Positions 1 through 8,804 of a stretch of 64,000 bases of DNA are shown piece after piece (the stretch's first letter is position 1; each line of letters opens with the position of its first letter). A program made the position numbers and the translations under genes. The stretch covers positions 41,400-105,399 of the forward strand of contig NZ_JADWYX010000017.1 in assembly GCF_016786355.1 (NCBI RefSeq), written 5' to 3'. A model generated the notes under the pieces. The model was not told where the DNA came from, did no database searches, and was given only the letters and a program-made list of their open reading frames with translations. The stretch comes from Frankia sp. AgB1.9 (GTDB taxonomy: Bacteria > Actinomycetota > Actinomycetes > Frankiales > Frankiaceae).

Positions 1-2
1 GG

Positions 3-590
3 TTCATGCTCGCCGGCAACGAGGGATTCGGGCCGAACCCTCATGTCATCCGGGCGTTCGTCGGCGCGGCCAAGCGCGGCGTGCGGCTGACCAGCGTCTG
101 GACACCCGAATGCATCGCCGCCGCGCGCGGAGCGCCGAACGGCCGGCTACCACCGCTGGGCCAGGTGCACGCCAGCCGCGACGTCCCCTACCGCGCGGTC
201 GTCGCCGACGGTCGGGCTGTCCTGGTCCAGCGCGAGCCCGATGATCCGAGCCTGGGTGCCCTCGTCATCACGCACCATCCGACGGTGGCGCTGTACGCCC
301 ACCTCATCGACGCGCTGTTCCGGGCTGGACAGCCACTGTCGCCGAACGTGCCCCCGCCGGCGGCCGACACGCTCGACCCGCAGCGTGAGTCCCAGATCCT
401 GCACCTGATCGCGACCGGCGCGACGAACGACCTCATCGGCAAGAACCTCGGCGTCTCGACCCGCACCGTCCAGCGCGAGGTGAGCCGGCTGATGGAGCGC
501 TACCAGGCGCGCAACCGGATCGAGCTGATCACCCTCACGACGGACCTGCCGGCCGAACAGGTCGGCGACGCCGTCGGCCACGAGAGCTGA
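3..590 (+). CDS. LuxR-type DNA-binding response protein, 5' end outside window
   Basis: The frame is open to the left window edge, so the N-terminus is missing; an internal ATG at 6 is probably not the true start. The last ~60 residues form a LuxR/FixJ-type helix-turn-helix: a DPQRESQILHLIATGATN stretch, then the recognition helix around GVSTRTVQREVSRLM. The preceding ~110 residues look like the ligand or phospholipase-D-like domain found in actinobacterial TrmB/LuxR-type regulators, but no catalytic motif is visible. It probably acts as a cytoplasmic transcription factor. Family call is firm for the HTH, weak for the sensor part. It converges on the ABC ATPase gene 38 bp downstream. Confidence 0.75.
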   Translation, partial: FMLAGNEGFGPNPHVIRAFVGAAKRGVRLTSVWTPECIAAARGAPNGRLPPLGQVHASRDVPYRAVVADGRAVLVQREPDDPSLGALVITHHPTVALYAHLIDALFRAGQPLSPNVPPPAADTLDPQRESQILHLIATGATNDLIGKNLGVSTRTVQREVSRLMERYQARNRIELITLTTDLPAEQVGDAVGHES

Positions 591-628
591 CGCCCTGTCG
601 GCCGCGAGTCCCTTACGGCCGCGGGTCC

Positions 629-1447
629 CTATCGGCCGCGGGTCAGCGAGCGGGTCCGCTGGGCGCGGGCGACGAAGCGGCCGTCCAGGCGGGCGACCCG
701 GATCGGGTGAGCGAAGCAGGCTGAGACGAGGTCCGTGGTCAGGACCTCGTCGATCGGGCCGGCCGCGACGGTCGCGCCCTCGCGCAGCAGGAGGGCATGG
801 GTGGAGCTGGCCGGGATCTCCTCCAGGTGATGGGTGACCAGCACGCTCGCCAGGCCCGGATGCTCGGCGCGCAGGTCGTCGAGGCCGCTGAGCAGCTGTT
901 CACGCGCGGCGACGTCGAGGCCGGTGGTCGGCTCGTCGAGCAGCAGCAGCCGCGGCCGGGGCATCAGCGCGCGGGCGATGAGGGCCCGGCCACGCTCGCC
1001 CTGCGAGAGCTCCGGCCAGTGGGCCGAGCGGATCGCGTCGATCCCGAGAAGGTCCAGCAGCTCGTCGGCGTCACGTTCCTGCTCTGCCGTCGGGGTCCAG
1101 CGGGGAACCAGTTCGATCGTGCTGGTCGCCCCGGTCAGGACCACCTGGCGGATCGTCAGCGGGGCGAGCAGCGGATGACGCGGGTTGACGTGGCCGATGG
1201 AGGCCCGCAACGCGCGGACGTCGACCTTCCCGAGCTGGTGGTCGAGGACACGCACGGTGCCGGACGTCGGGTGGCTGACCGCGCCGAGCAGCCCGAGCAG
1301 GGTGCTCTTGCCGGCACCGTTGGGGCCGAGCAGCGTCCAGTGCTCACCCGCGCGCACTGTCAGGTCGACACCGCGCAGCAGGTGACGCCCGCCGCGCACG
1401 AGGTCGACCCGGTCCGCTCGCAGCACCTCGGCGGCCGACTCCGGCAT
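629..1447 (-). CDS. ABC transporter ATP-binding protein
   Basis: A 272-residue ABC ATPase. Visible motifs in order: Walker A GPNGAGKST (~res 40), signature LSQGERGR (~res 150), Walker B LLLLDEPTTGLD, and switch region VTHHLEEIP. The reading frame stays open far upstream, but the ATG at 1447 begins the homologous part and leaves the flavin gene on the other strand free. It resembles the ModF/metal-type single-domain ATPases; no permease gene is next to it, so the substrate is unknown. The stop is 38 bp from the convergent regulator gene. Confidence 0.85.
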   Translation of the reverse strand: MPESAAEVLRADRVDLVRGGRHLLRGVDLTVRAGEHWTLLGPNGAGKSTLLGLLGAVSHPTSGTVRVLDHQLGKVDVRALRASIGHVNPRHPLLAPLTIRQVVLTGATSTIELVPRWTPTAEQERDADELLDLLGIDAIRSAHWPELSQGERGRALIARALMPRPRLLLLDEPTTGLDVAAREQLLSGLDDLRAEHPGLASVLVTHHLEEIPASSTHALLLREGATVAAGPIDEVLTTDLVSACFAHPIRVARLDGRFVARAQRTRSLTRGR

Positions 1448-1579
1448 CTGCTCGCCCCTCCCGCTCCATGGTTCCCGCCGGCCGACCCTACCCAGCGGGC
1501 TGGCGGCCCTCTGGCCGTCAACGCGGCCTCTTAGCGGCTTGTGGTCAGGATCGCGGCGAGCGGTTCGTACTCTGGCCGC

Positions 1580-2185
1580 ATGTATGTGCCCAGGGTGAAC
1601 AAGGTCGAGGACGAAGCCCTGGTCCGGGGTTTCGTCGCCGAGTGCGGAGCCGCGACGCTCGTGACGGTCGGCCCGGACGGGAGTCCGGACGCGACGCTGC
1701 TGCCGGTCCTCTGGAAGTCCGACCAGGTCGTCGGCCACCTGGCCCGCGCCAACGACCACTGGCGCCGGATGCGGGACGACACCCCCGGGCTGGTCGTGGT
1801 GACCGGGCCGCAGGCCTACGTGTCGCCGTCCTGGTACCCGAGCAAGGCGCAGGACGGTCGGGTCGTGCCGACCTGGAACTACTCGGCGGCTCAGCTGCGC
1901 GGCACGATCACCGTGCACGACGACCCGGACTGGCTGCGCGGCCTCGTCACCCGGCTGACCGAGCGGCACGAGTCCGGACGGGCCGATCCGTGGGCGGTGG
2001 GGGATGCGCCCGAGCGGTTCATCGACGGCAACCTCCGGGCCATCGTCGGAGTCTGCCTGCACGTCACGTCCGTCGAGGCGAAGGCCAAATGGAGCCAGAA
2101 CCGGTCCGACGCCGACCGGGCCGGCGTTCTCGCGGGCCTTACCGACCCGGCCGCCCAGGCCCGGATGAGGTCCGCCTCGCTGTGA
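1580..2185 (+). CDS. PaiB-like FMN-binding split-barrel protein
   Basis: A 201-residue protein that starts MYVPR, the usual beginning of the PaiB/FMN-binding negative regulator family; an earlier in-frame start at 1541 adds a poorly matching leader. Internal motifs typical of the split-barrel fold include the PDGSPDATLLPVLW stretch and the SPSWYPSK segment, followed by VPTWNYSAAQLRG. In Bacillus, PaiB acts with PaiA in sporulation and protease control; here the role is unknown (flavin or heme binding and redox are possible). Monocistronic, followed by two large hairpins. Confidence 0.8.
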   Translation: MYVPRVNKVEDEALVRGFVAECGAATLVTVGPDGSPDATLLPVLWKSDQVVGHLARANDHWRRMRDDTPGLVVVTGPQAYVSPSWYPSKAQDGRVVPTWNYSAAQLRGTITVHDDPDWLRGLVTRLTERHESGRADPWAVGDAPERFIDGNLRAIVGVCLHVTSVEAKAKWSQNRSDADRAGVLAGLTDPAAQARMRSASL

Positions 2186-2235
2186 GGACCGGTCCAGCGA
2201 ATCCGCAGGCCGGCGCCGACCCTCGCCGACGCCGA

Positions 2236-2310
2236 TTTCCCTACCAAGTTGGCGATCATCGGCGGCTGTACCCGGCCCACACCACGATGATCGTGGACTG
2301 GGTATGGAAA
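2236..2310. repeat. Long imperfect hairpin (REP-like), copy 1
   Basis: The 26-base arms 2236-2261 and 2285-2310 are inverted copies with about 6 mismatches around a 23-nt loop. The TACC and GCGATCAT segments recur in the neighbouring hairpin. Located in a 467-bp gene-free stretch (2186-2652), which otherwise shows only the promoter and RBS of the next gene. Confidence 0.75.
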
Positions 2311-2341
2311 CTGTCGGTCTGCGCCTGATTCGCGCCTTTTA

Positions 2342-2413
2342 TCCATACCAGGTTCGCGATCATGGCCGGTCACGCGGCCTGGATCAGCCGAAGATCGCCG
2401 TCTTGGTATCGGA
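2342..2413. repeat. Long imperfect hairpin (REP-like), copy 2
   Basis: Arms 2345-2361 and 2393-2409 pair (ATACCAnG..GCGATC against GATCGC..CTTGGTAT). The left arm shares the TACCA, GTT and GCGATCAT blocks with the hairpin at 2236, so the two are tandem members of one repeat family. Confidence 0.7.
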
Positions 2414-2652
2414 TTGGGTCCGGCCACCCCGAAGAGATCATGGAGGGCCCGTTCACTCCCGGACGGGCCGCGCGGCCGCCGACCAGAGGGCGGGCGCAGG
2501 CGCCCTCTGCTCCGAGAGCAAGTGCTTACTAAGTTCTTGTCACGGCCTCGGGGCGGACCTAGTGTGTCCCGTGCCTCATCCGCCGCGGCCGCAGGCTGGC
2601 TGGCCGGCGGGCTGGGGCGGCGGGGCCGCCGAGCGACGTGAGGGGACACATC

Positions 2653-3060
2653 ATGATCGAGGACAAGGTCGTCACCGCGTTGCAGCGGCACTGGGAGGAC
2701 GGGTTCAACCAGTACGACCTCGACCTGGTGATGGAGCCCGTCGACCGCGACGTGGTGTTCAGCTCGCCGTTCGTCCCGCGGCTGACAGGCGACCCGGAGA
2801 AGGTGACCATCGAGGGCTACGACGCCTTCCGGTCCTACATCGACGACTCGATGCGCCGCGTCCCCGACATCCGCTACTCGATCGACGCGTCCTTCGTGAG
2901 CACCCAGACGGTTGTCTTCGTCTACACCTGCCGGTTCACCGACGGACAGGTGAAGACCGGCGCCGACTCCATCCGCCTCAACAGGGACGGGAAGATCGTC
3001 GAGTGGCGCTGCCACTACTCGTTCGACCCGGAAGCCCTGGACAGCCTCATCCAGGACTGA
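2653..3060 (+). CDS. SnoaL-like / NTF2-fold protein
   Basis: A 135-residue protein with the size and pattern of the nuclear transport factor 2-like (SnoaL) fold: long N-terminal helix, DVVFSSPF, then FRSYIDDSMRRVPDIRY, VYTCRFTDG and a final WRCHYSFDP. The ATG at 2653 follows a GTGAGGGGA ribosome site and is preferred over the in-frame GTG at 2638. Such proteins are small isomerases, hydrolases or binding proteins; no catalytic residue can be assigned here. The haemoglobin gene starts 24 bp downstream, so the two are probably cotranscribed. Confidence 0.75.
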   Translation: MIEDKVVTALQRHWEDGFNQYDLDLVMEPVDRDVVFSSPFVPRLTGDPEKVTIEGYDAFRSYIDDSMRRVPDIRYSIDASFVSTQTVVFVYTCRFTDGQVKTGADSIRLNRDGKIVEWRCHYSFDPEALDSLIQD

Positions 3061-3084
3061 CCACGGGGCTGGCATTCTTGGCCC

Positions 3085-3528
3085 ATGCGCAGCGTGTACG
3101 AGGAAGCGGGCGGCGACGAGGGGCTGCGGCGCCTGGCGGATGCCTGGCATCGCCGGGTCATGGCCGATGAGGTCGTGAGCCACGCCTTCAGCCATGGATT
3201 CCGCCCTGACCACCTCGAACGGCTCGCCAGCTACTGGGCCGAGGCGCTCGGCGGGCCTACCTCGTACTCCGACCGGTACGGGGACGAGACCCTCGTTGTG
3301 CGGCTCCACAGCGGCAACGGCCCGCATGACGAGATGGACCGCCGAGCAATCGACTGCTTCGACGAGGCCCTGGCGGATGCCGGTCTGACCGCCGAGCCGC
3401 TCCGCCAGGTTCTGCGCGACTACTTCGCCTGGGCCACCACGACGACGATGAGCCGCTACCACGACTCCGGCGACGACGTCCCCGCCGGCCTGACGATCCC
3501 GCGCTGGTCGTGGGCCGGCCTCGTCTAG
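3085..3528 (+). CDS. Truncated (2-on-2) haemoglobin-like protein
   Basis: A 147-residue globin of the truncated haemoglobin class. HAFSHGF, DHLERLASYWAEALGGP and YSDRYG match the B-E helix region; the LVVRLHSGN segment carries the likely proximal histidine, and the chain ends in RWSWAGL like group II globins. The expected role is O2/NO binding or peroxide handling in the cytoplasm. A 24-bp spacing to the SnoaL-like gene suggests one operon. A hairpin follows at 3551. Confidence 0.8.
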   Translation: MRSVYEEAGGDEGLRRLADAWHRRVMADEVVSHAFSHGFRPDHLERLASYWAEALGGPTSYSDRYGDETLVVRLHSGNGPHDEMDRRAIDCFDEALADAGLTAEPLRQVLRDYFAWATTTTMSRYHDSGDDVPAGLTIPRWSWAGLV

Positions 3529-3550
3529 GACCCGGTACCGCGACCGCCTT

Positions 3551-3623
3551 GATCGCGGTTTGGGCCCTGGGATGGTCGTGCCGGGCGCGGTTCTACGACC
3601 ACCCCAGGGCTCAAATGGCGATC
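3551..3623. repeat. Long imperfect hairpin (GATCGC family)
   Basis: GATCGCGGTTTGGGCCCTGG at 3551 pairs with the complement ending at 3623, and TGGTCGT/ACGACCA extend the stem inward: about 30 bp of stem with few mismatches. It lies between convergent genes, so it may also act as a terminator. It shares the GATCGC..GTTT..G..CCCT pattern with the hairpin at 15773. Confidence 0.75.
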
Positions 3624-3678
3624 ATGGAGACCCGGAACCGGGCGAACGTCGCCGGAGACGGCACTGGCCGGCCCGTCG

Positions 3679-5623
3679 TCAGGGCTTCGCGTCGGACCAG
3701 CGGCTGATGACGGCGATGTCGGCGACGAACCGGACCGCGCTGCCGGCTGCCCAGTAGGCGGCGGTCGCGTCGAGAGCCCGGTGGGTGGCGGCGACGGCGG
3801 CCTCGGCGGTCGGGACCGGGACCTGGAGCAGCAGCTCGTCGTGCAGGCACAGGACGATCGTGCCGCCCAGCGGGATCAGCGCCTGGCGGACCGTCACGGC
3901 CCAGGCCTTGAACAGCTCGGCGGCCGCGCCCTGGACGACGGCGTTGCGGGCGAACCGGCCGTAGGCCGCCGCCGCGCGGCCGATGTCCCCGTCCGCGTCG
4001 GCCGGTAGCGCCCGCAGCGGGATCCGCCGGCCGCCGAACGTCCGCAGCGGCGCGGCGGGTGCGGCGCCGAGCGCGGCCGAGCGCCCGGCGGCGTCCGCCG
4101 CGTCGAGGTACGCGAGCGCGACGCCATAGGTCTCACGCATCTGGCGCAACGCCTGGCCGGCCGCGCCGGTGGTCTGGCCGTACATCGCGGCGAGGACCGC
4201 GACCTTGGCGGTCGGCCGGTCGACCCCGAGCCGGGCGGCGACCGGGGCGTACAGGTCGTCCTGCCGGGTCGCCCTGGTCAGCTCCGGGTCGCCGGAGACG
4301 ACGGCGAGCACCCTCGGCTCGATCTGGCCCAGGTCGGCGCGCACGAACCGGTGGCCGGGCTCGGCCACGACGGGCGACCCGCATCTCGGCGGGCAGGTTG
4401 TGCAGCCCGGCGTCGGCCGTCATGCGGCCGGCCGCGCCGTCGCTGCCGTGCCACCGGCCGCGCAGCCGGCCGTCGGCCCCGACGTGGGTGGCGAGCCACC
4501 GATGCCCGTAGGTTGTCGCGATCCGCTCCGCCTTGCGCCAGGCGAGCAGCTCGTCGATGACCGGATGAGCGGCGCTGAGGGCACGCAGCCGGCCGGATCG
4601 CGTGTCGGGCACGTCGATCCCGACCGCCGCGAGCGCGGCCCGGACCGACGCCGGGTTACGCAGGTCGACCGATGAGCTCAGCTGGCGCAGGACCGGGGCG
4701 TCCCGGGCTCGCCTGGCCGCCGCCTCCCCCGCGTCGCCGACCGGCGGCGGGCCGATGATCTCGGTGATGGTCGCCGTCGCCGTCGGCCGGTCGACCGGCA
4801 GGCCGTCGCGTTCCAGCTCACGGGCCAGCACCTCGGCCGCGGACTCGGCGCGTGCCGTCAGCAGCGCCAGCGGCAGCCGCGCGGGCCTCCCCCGTGGGTC
4901 CGGCAGCGCGCTCAACGCCTGCTCCTGCGCCGCCATCGTGACCAGCGCGAGCCGCGCGAAGCGGGCCGCCCGCGCCAGCCGGACGTCTGGCCCACCGCCG
5001 GCGTCGGCGCCGGCGCCCAACGTCTCGTCGACCCAGCCGAGCCGAAGCTGCCCGTCTGGCCCGACCGGGTCGTCGACGTCGCCCGCGTCGTCCGGCTGCT
5101 CGACCATCGCCAGCAGGTCGAGCTGGCCGTCGCCGCGGGCCCGTTGGGGCGGCGGCGGAACCGGCAGGCCGCGGGTGGCCGCCCAGACAGCGCCCGGGTC
5201 GTCACGGTGCCCGCCCCGCAGGATCCGGTGCACGGCGGCGAGGTCCCAGCTCAGTGCCGGGCCACGTTGGTCGGACTCGCGCCACCCGCCAGCCAGCGGC
5301 GACCCGGCGCCGCGCGCCGACCACCACACCCAGCGCGGGCCGATCGCCCCCTCCACGTCGGTCAGCACCTCCGCCGGATCGCCGTATCCGGCCCAGCCAC
5401 CCTCTCCGAACGCGAGCGCCACCCCGACACCTGGAACAGCGACCACCGCGACGGCCGTGCCCGGTCCTACGCCCTCCGCCCGCAGCGCGCTCGCAGGGCC
5501 ACCCGGCAGACCTGGCCGGGCTGGCGAAGCTGCCCTGGCCGGACTGTCTGGCCGGGCTGGCCTGGCCGGCCGGGCCGGATCGTCAGCCGTCCAGGACGAG
5601 ACCACACGGTCATGGTGCCCCAC
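3679..5623 (-). pseudogene. PolA-like 3'-5' exonuclease/DNA polymerase with internal frameshift
   Basis: Two overlapping minus-strand frames together make one actinobacterial bifunctional exonuclease/polymerase-type protein. The first frame (from 5623) carries a degenerate exonuclease-like domain and the polymerase thumb up to LHNLPAEMRVA. The second (to 3679) resumes with VVAEPGHRFVRADL and holds motif A (DLGQIEPR), the K...YG motif B, and motif C HDE. The frames join near 4370-4380, where removing one base from the C-run after the MRVA codons gives an uninterrupted VAVVAEPG reading. So this is a one-base insertion: either real inactivation or a homopolymer sequencing error. The N-terminus has an odd Ala-Arg-Pro repeat. 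It is not the main PolA. Confidence 0.75.
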
Positions 5624-5717
5624 GCCACCGACATTTCAGGGCCGGCGACCAGCCAGAACGCTCCGGTCGTCCGGGCGCGGCCGTTTCGCGCGCCCCACCG
5701 ACAGGTTCGGCCTCATT

Positions 5718-5733
5718 GACAAATAATTTTGTC
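5718..5733. promoter_or_regulatory. Inverted-repeat operator before ArsR-like gene
   Basis: GACAAA-TAAT-TTTGTC is a perfect 6-bp inverted repeat in an AT-rich island 17 bp before the regulator's ATG. TTGACA at 5716 could be a -35 box overlapped by the repeat, which fits autoregulation. No experiment is implied. Confidence 0.55.
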
Positions 5734-5750
5734 GGGTCAACCATGGACGC

Positions 5751-6398
5751 ATGCTCGACGTAGCGGTCATCGACAGTCCTGGCGCGGCGGAGGCCTCGCT
5801 GGACCCAATGCGGGCGCGGCTTCTGGCCGCGCTCGCGGAGCCGGGGTCGGCGACGAGCCTGGCCGCCAGGACCGGCCTCACCAGGCAGAAGGTGAACTAC
5901 CACCTGCACGCGCTGGAGCAGCACGGGCTGGTGGAACTGGTCGAGGAGCGCCGCAAGGGGAACTGCACCGAACGGATACTCCAGGCGACCGCGAGTTCGT
6001 ATGTCATCTCTCCCGCCGCGCTGGCGGACGTCGCCCCGGATCCAGACCGGGCGCGGGATGAGGGCTCGGCCCGCTGGATGCTGGCCCTTGCCGCCCGGCT
6101 GATCCACGAGGTGGGGCAGTTGCTCGCCGGCGCCACGGCCGCCCGTAAGCGGCTGGCCACCTTCGCGATCGACAGCGAGATCCGGTTCGCCACCGCGGCG
6201 GACCGGGCGGCGTTCGCGGGCGAGCTATCCGACGCGGTCACGGCGCTGGTGGCGAGGTACCACGACGAGACGGCCACCGGCGGCAGGCCGCATCGGCTCG
6301 TGATCGCTCTACATCCCAGCCTCAAACCCCCGGACGTCGACACCGCTCCGCCGCGCCATCCAAGCCCGCCCGAGCCCGGTCTCACCGAGGAGAGCTGA
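5751..6398 (+). CDS. ArsR/winged-helix transcriptional regulator
   Basis: A 215-residue protein with an N-terminal winged helix: DPMRARLLAALAEPGSATSLAARTG, then LTRQKVNYHLHALEQHGLV (recognition helix) and the wing ELVEERRKGN. The C-terminal ~110 residues are helical with no recognised domain. ArsR-type proteins paired with SRPBCC genes are common in actinobacteria. The next gene begins 1 nt after this stop, so the two form an operon. The repeat at 5718-5733 is a likely self-operator. Confidence 0.8.
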   Translation: MLDVAVIDSPGAAEASLDPMRARLLAALAEPGSATSLAARTGLTRQKVNYHLHALEQHGLVELVEERRKGNCTERILQATASSYVISPAALADVAPDPDRARDEGSARWMLALAARLIHEVGQLLAGATAARKRLATFAIDSEIRFATAADRAAFAGELSDAVTALVARYHDETATGGRPHRLVIALHPSLKPPDVDTAPPRHPSPPEPGLTEES

Positions 6399-6399
6399 C

Positions 6400-7152
6400 A
6401 TGCCGAACGAGCCGACGAGCAACTTGCCCACCCCGGGCGGGCGCGAGTTCGCGATCGAACGCGAAACAGAGCTGCGGACCACGCCCGAGGACTACTGGGA
6501 GGCGGTGACCAACGGCAACGCGGCCTGGCTCTGGCCGATGGAGGCCCCTGAGCCGCGAGTCGGCGGGGCCGCCGCGTTCGGCGGCACCGTGCTGGCCTGG
6601 GAGCCGCCACATCACCTGATCATGCGCAGCGAGGGCCCGGAAGGCTGGTTCAACCAGCTTGAGCATCTGATCGAGGCTCGGGACGGTGGCACGACCTGGG
6701 TCCGGTACGTGCACAGCGGAGTCTTCGTCGACGACTGGGACAACCAGTACGACGGGGCGGGCAAGCACACCGACTTCTATCTGCACACGCTTGGCCAGTA
6801 CCTGCGGTGCTACAACGGTCGGCCGGCCAAGTACGTCAGCATCGACGCTCCGGCCTCGTCGGTCACGCCGGACGGCTTCGACGCGCTGCGCCGCGCCGCC
6901 GGCCTCGCGGACGCGAAGGTCGGTGACCGGGTTCAGCTGACGATTCCCGGGCTTCCCGCGCTGGACGCGGCCGTCGACTACCTCACTCCACATTTCCTCG
7001 GGCTCCATACCGAGGACGCGATGTACCGGGTCTTCGGCCGCAACGCCTTCGGCGCCCCGGTGGCGGTCGCCGTCCATCTCTTCAGCCCGGGCGCGGACGA
7101 GCCAACCGTCGACAAGGCCCTGCACGCCTGGCTCGACGGCGTCTACGCCTGA
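6400..7152 (+). CDS. SRPBCC/AHSA1-type lipid- or ligand-binding protein
   Basis: A 250-residue protein of the START/Bet v1-like (SRPBCC) superfamily: REFAIERETELRTTPEDYWEAVTNG, then LAWEPPHHLIMRSEG, GTTWVRYVHSG and LHTLGQYLR are the usual strand and helix landmarks of AHSA1-like domains. The C-terminal ~100 residues may be a second, shorter copy of a related fold. Translationally coupled with the ArsR-like regulator. Ligand unknown. Confidence 0.75.
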   Translation: MPNEPTSNLPTPGGREFAIERETELRTTPEDYWEAVTNGNAAWLWPMEAPEPRVGGAAAFGGTVLAWEPPHHLIMRSEGPEGWFNQLEHLIEARDGGTTWVRYVHSGVFVDDWDNQYDGAGKHTDFYLHTLGQYLRCYNGRPAKYVSIDAPASSVTPDGFDALRRAAGLADAKVGDRVQLTIPGLPALDAAVDYLTPHFLGLHTEDAMYRVFGRNAFGAPVAVAVHLFSPGADEPTVDKALHAWLDGVYA

Positions 7153-7262
7153 CGCTCGCCCCAACCTGACGCCCGTCGGCGTTTTCGGCGGCCGGCTCGC
7201 CGGACGGCGGGAGCGGCGCTTCGCGGGCCGGCCAGCCGCGGCCTCGCGACCGGCCCCCGGAT

Positions 7263-7293
7263 GCGGACCTGTCCATCGGGGTGACAGGTCCGC
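7263..7293. terminator. Perfect 11-bp stem-loop after SRPBCC gene
   Basis: GCGGACCTGTC (7263-7273) and GACAGGTCCGC (7283-7293) pair perfectly around 9 nt. No U-tract follows, as is usual in high-GC actinobacteria. It lies 110 bp after the gene end within the gene-free stretch 7153-7655. Confidence 0.6.
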
Positions 7294-7538
7294 CCGCGGC
7301 CCTCGTCGGCCCGTCCCCATGGGCTCGGCCACGGTCACGCGGTCGGCCGAGGTGGCCTGTCTACCAGCGGTTTCGCGACACCGGGCCGGGGTGACCGGAC
7401 CTCGGAGCGAGCGTTGCCGAGACCTCCGCCTTGGCATTTTCCGGCCAGACCAGGTGGCTGCGGGCACCGACGAAGGGGTCCGGCCCACGCTATTCTCAGA
7501 CCAGACGTGAATCTGCCGACTTGTTTGCGGCACGGCAG

Positions 7539-7598
7539 CGCGTCAACCGGCACTGCATCGCATCAACCGGCACAGCATCGCGTCAACCGGTGCCGGGT
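7539..7598. repeat. Three tandem 20-bp repeats before T7SS gene cluster
   Basis: The unit CGCGTCAACCGGCACTGCAT occurs at 7539, 7559 and 7579 with a few substitutions; CAACCGG is fixed in all three. The array ends about 58 bp before the first small secreted-type gene. A 20-bp period (two helical turns) is typical of arrays bound cooperatively by an activator or repressor. No terminal spacer structure exists, so this is not CRISPR. Confidence 0.7.
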
Positions 7599-7655
7599 TT
7601 CGAGTCACTACGGGGGTGCGCGGTTGTCTGTCAAGTGCGCGGAGGCTGGTCCGTG

Positions 7656-8024
7656 ATGGCCGGCGTATTCGGGCTCAACAGCGCTGCGGCCGTCGCGTTG
7701 TCGGGCGAGCTTGCCGCCATTCGAGCGTCATTGGCGTCGCTCGGGTCGGATATCGACGAGGCGCGCGGCATCACGGGCTCGACCGATGTCGAGGACGCAC
7801 TGGAAAGATTCGTGCGCGACTCGTCGGACAGCCGGGGAAATCTCGACCAACTGCTGGCCAGGGCAATCGGGCTCGTGAACGGGCTGGTCGACGGCACTGC
7901 TGCCGTCGATACGAGTCTCGCGCAGGCGCTCGGCCCGGCCGGCGGACCCGCGTCCTCGACACCGGACGTCGCCGGTGGGCTGGGCAGTGCTCTCGGCCTG
8001 GCCGCGGCGGCGGGCGCGGCGTGA
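7656..8024 (+). CDS. Small helical T7SS-associated protein (EspC/WXG-like)
   Basis: A 122-residue, almost wholly helical protein rich in Ala, Leu and Gly, ending in a Gly/Ala-rich tail. The size, composition and position directly upstream of a WXG100 gene and a RHS toxin fit the small secreted-type proteins of type VII secretion loci, although no clear WXG motif is present. ATG 7656 is preferred; GTG 7653 is an alternative. Its stop overlaps the GTG of the next gene (GTGA), so translation is coupled. Confidence 0.6.
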   Translation: MAGVFGLNSAAAVALSGELAAIRASLASLGSDIDEARGITGSTDVEDALERFVRDSSDSRGNLDQLLARAIGLVNGLVDGTAAVDTSLAQALGPAGGPASSTPDVAGGLGSALGLAAAAGAA

Positions 8025-8662
8025 ACGCGCTGGTGACGGGGCAGCGCGGGTTCAGCCTGCGGGTCCCGGACTCCTGGTTCGCGTTCGACGTGCGGCGCGC
8101 GACGCGGACCGGGGATCTGGCCCGGCTGGTCGACGCGCGCACGGCGGCCCAGCCGCGTCTGCGGCCGTACCGTTCCGCGCTGCTCAAGATGCTGCGCGAG
8201 GTGGCTGACCGGGCCGAACGGCGGGGCGCCGTGTACTGCGCGGCCGCGCCGGCGGACGACCCGGGCGGCGGCACGGTCGCCACGCTGCTGGTGTTCCAGA
8301 CCGCCGGCGCCGACGATCCGACGGACAGCACCGTCGCCGCGATCGCCGGGGCGCTGACGGCCCGAGCGCCGACCCAGCCGGGTGGGCCGTGGCGCACCGT
8401 CGAGATCGTCAGCATCCCGGCCGGCGACGCGGTCCGGATCCGTGCCGTCGAGCCAGCCGCGCTCGACGGCGGCACGGCAGTCGACACCGTCACGATGCAG
8501 ACCCTCATTCCGGTGCCCACCACAGATCACGAGGAATGGCAAGTCGGCGTGCTGAACATCGTCCTCACCAGCCCTCACGTTGGTCTCGCCGACCCGTTGC
8601 TCGACCTTTTCGAGGCCATCAGCGACACGCTTCAGTGGTCGGCTGGCGACCCCCCTGGCTAG
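8021..8662 (+). CDS. Conserved T7SS-locus accessory protein, function unknown
   Basis: A 213-residue protein starting at a GTG that overlaps the previous stop. It begins FSLRVPDSWFAFDVRRATRT and contains a repeated alpha/beta layout (VATLLVFQTAG; VTMQTLIPVP; LADPLLDLFEAISDTLQW). No signal peptide, membrane segment or catalytic motif is visible. I recall this type only from actinobacterial esx-like loci, where it may act as a chaperone or adaptor for the flanking helical proteins; that role is inference. Confidence 0.6.
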   Translation: MNALVTGQRGFSLRVPDSWFAFDVRRATRTGDLARLVDARTAAQPRLRPYRSALLKMLREVADRAERRGAVYCAAAPADDPGGGTVATLLVFQTAGADDPTDSTVAAIAGALTARAPTQPGGPWRTVEIVSIPAGDAVRIRAVEPAALDGGTAVDTVTMQTLIPVPTTDHEEWQVGVLNIVLTSPHVGLADPLLDLFEAISDTLQWSAGDPPG

Positions 8663-8804
8663 TTCCACCGACCCCGACGCGATTTCCCTTCGACTGACCA
8701 CGCCACAGACATCGTCCGTCTACCCGACGCCTCGGCCTTTACGACCTTTGACGGGCCGCCCCTGCCCTCTTCCGCCCTTTCTCGCGCCGATGGGAGATCC
8801 CTCG

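Noticed and set aside
1891..3462. 523-codon minus-strand open frame over three plus-strand genes
   Set aside because: Crosses hairpins and well-supported genes; composition is that of a shadow frame.
7539..7598. CRISPR array
   Set aside because: Units are tandem with no spacers and no cas genes are present.
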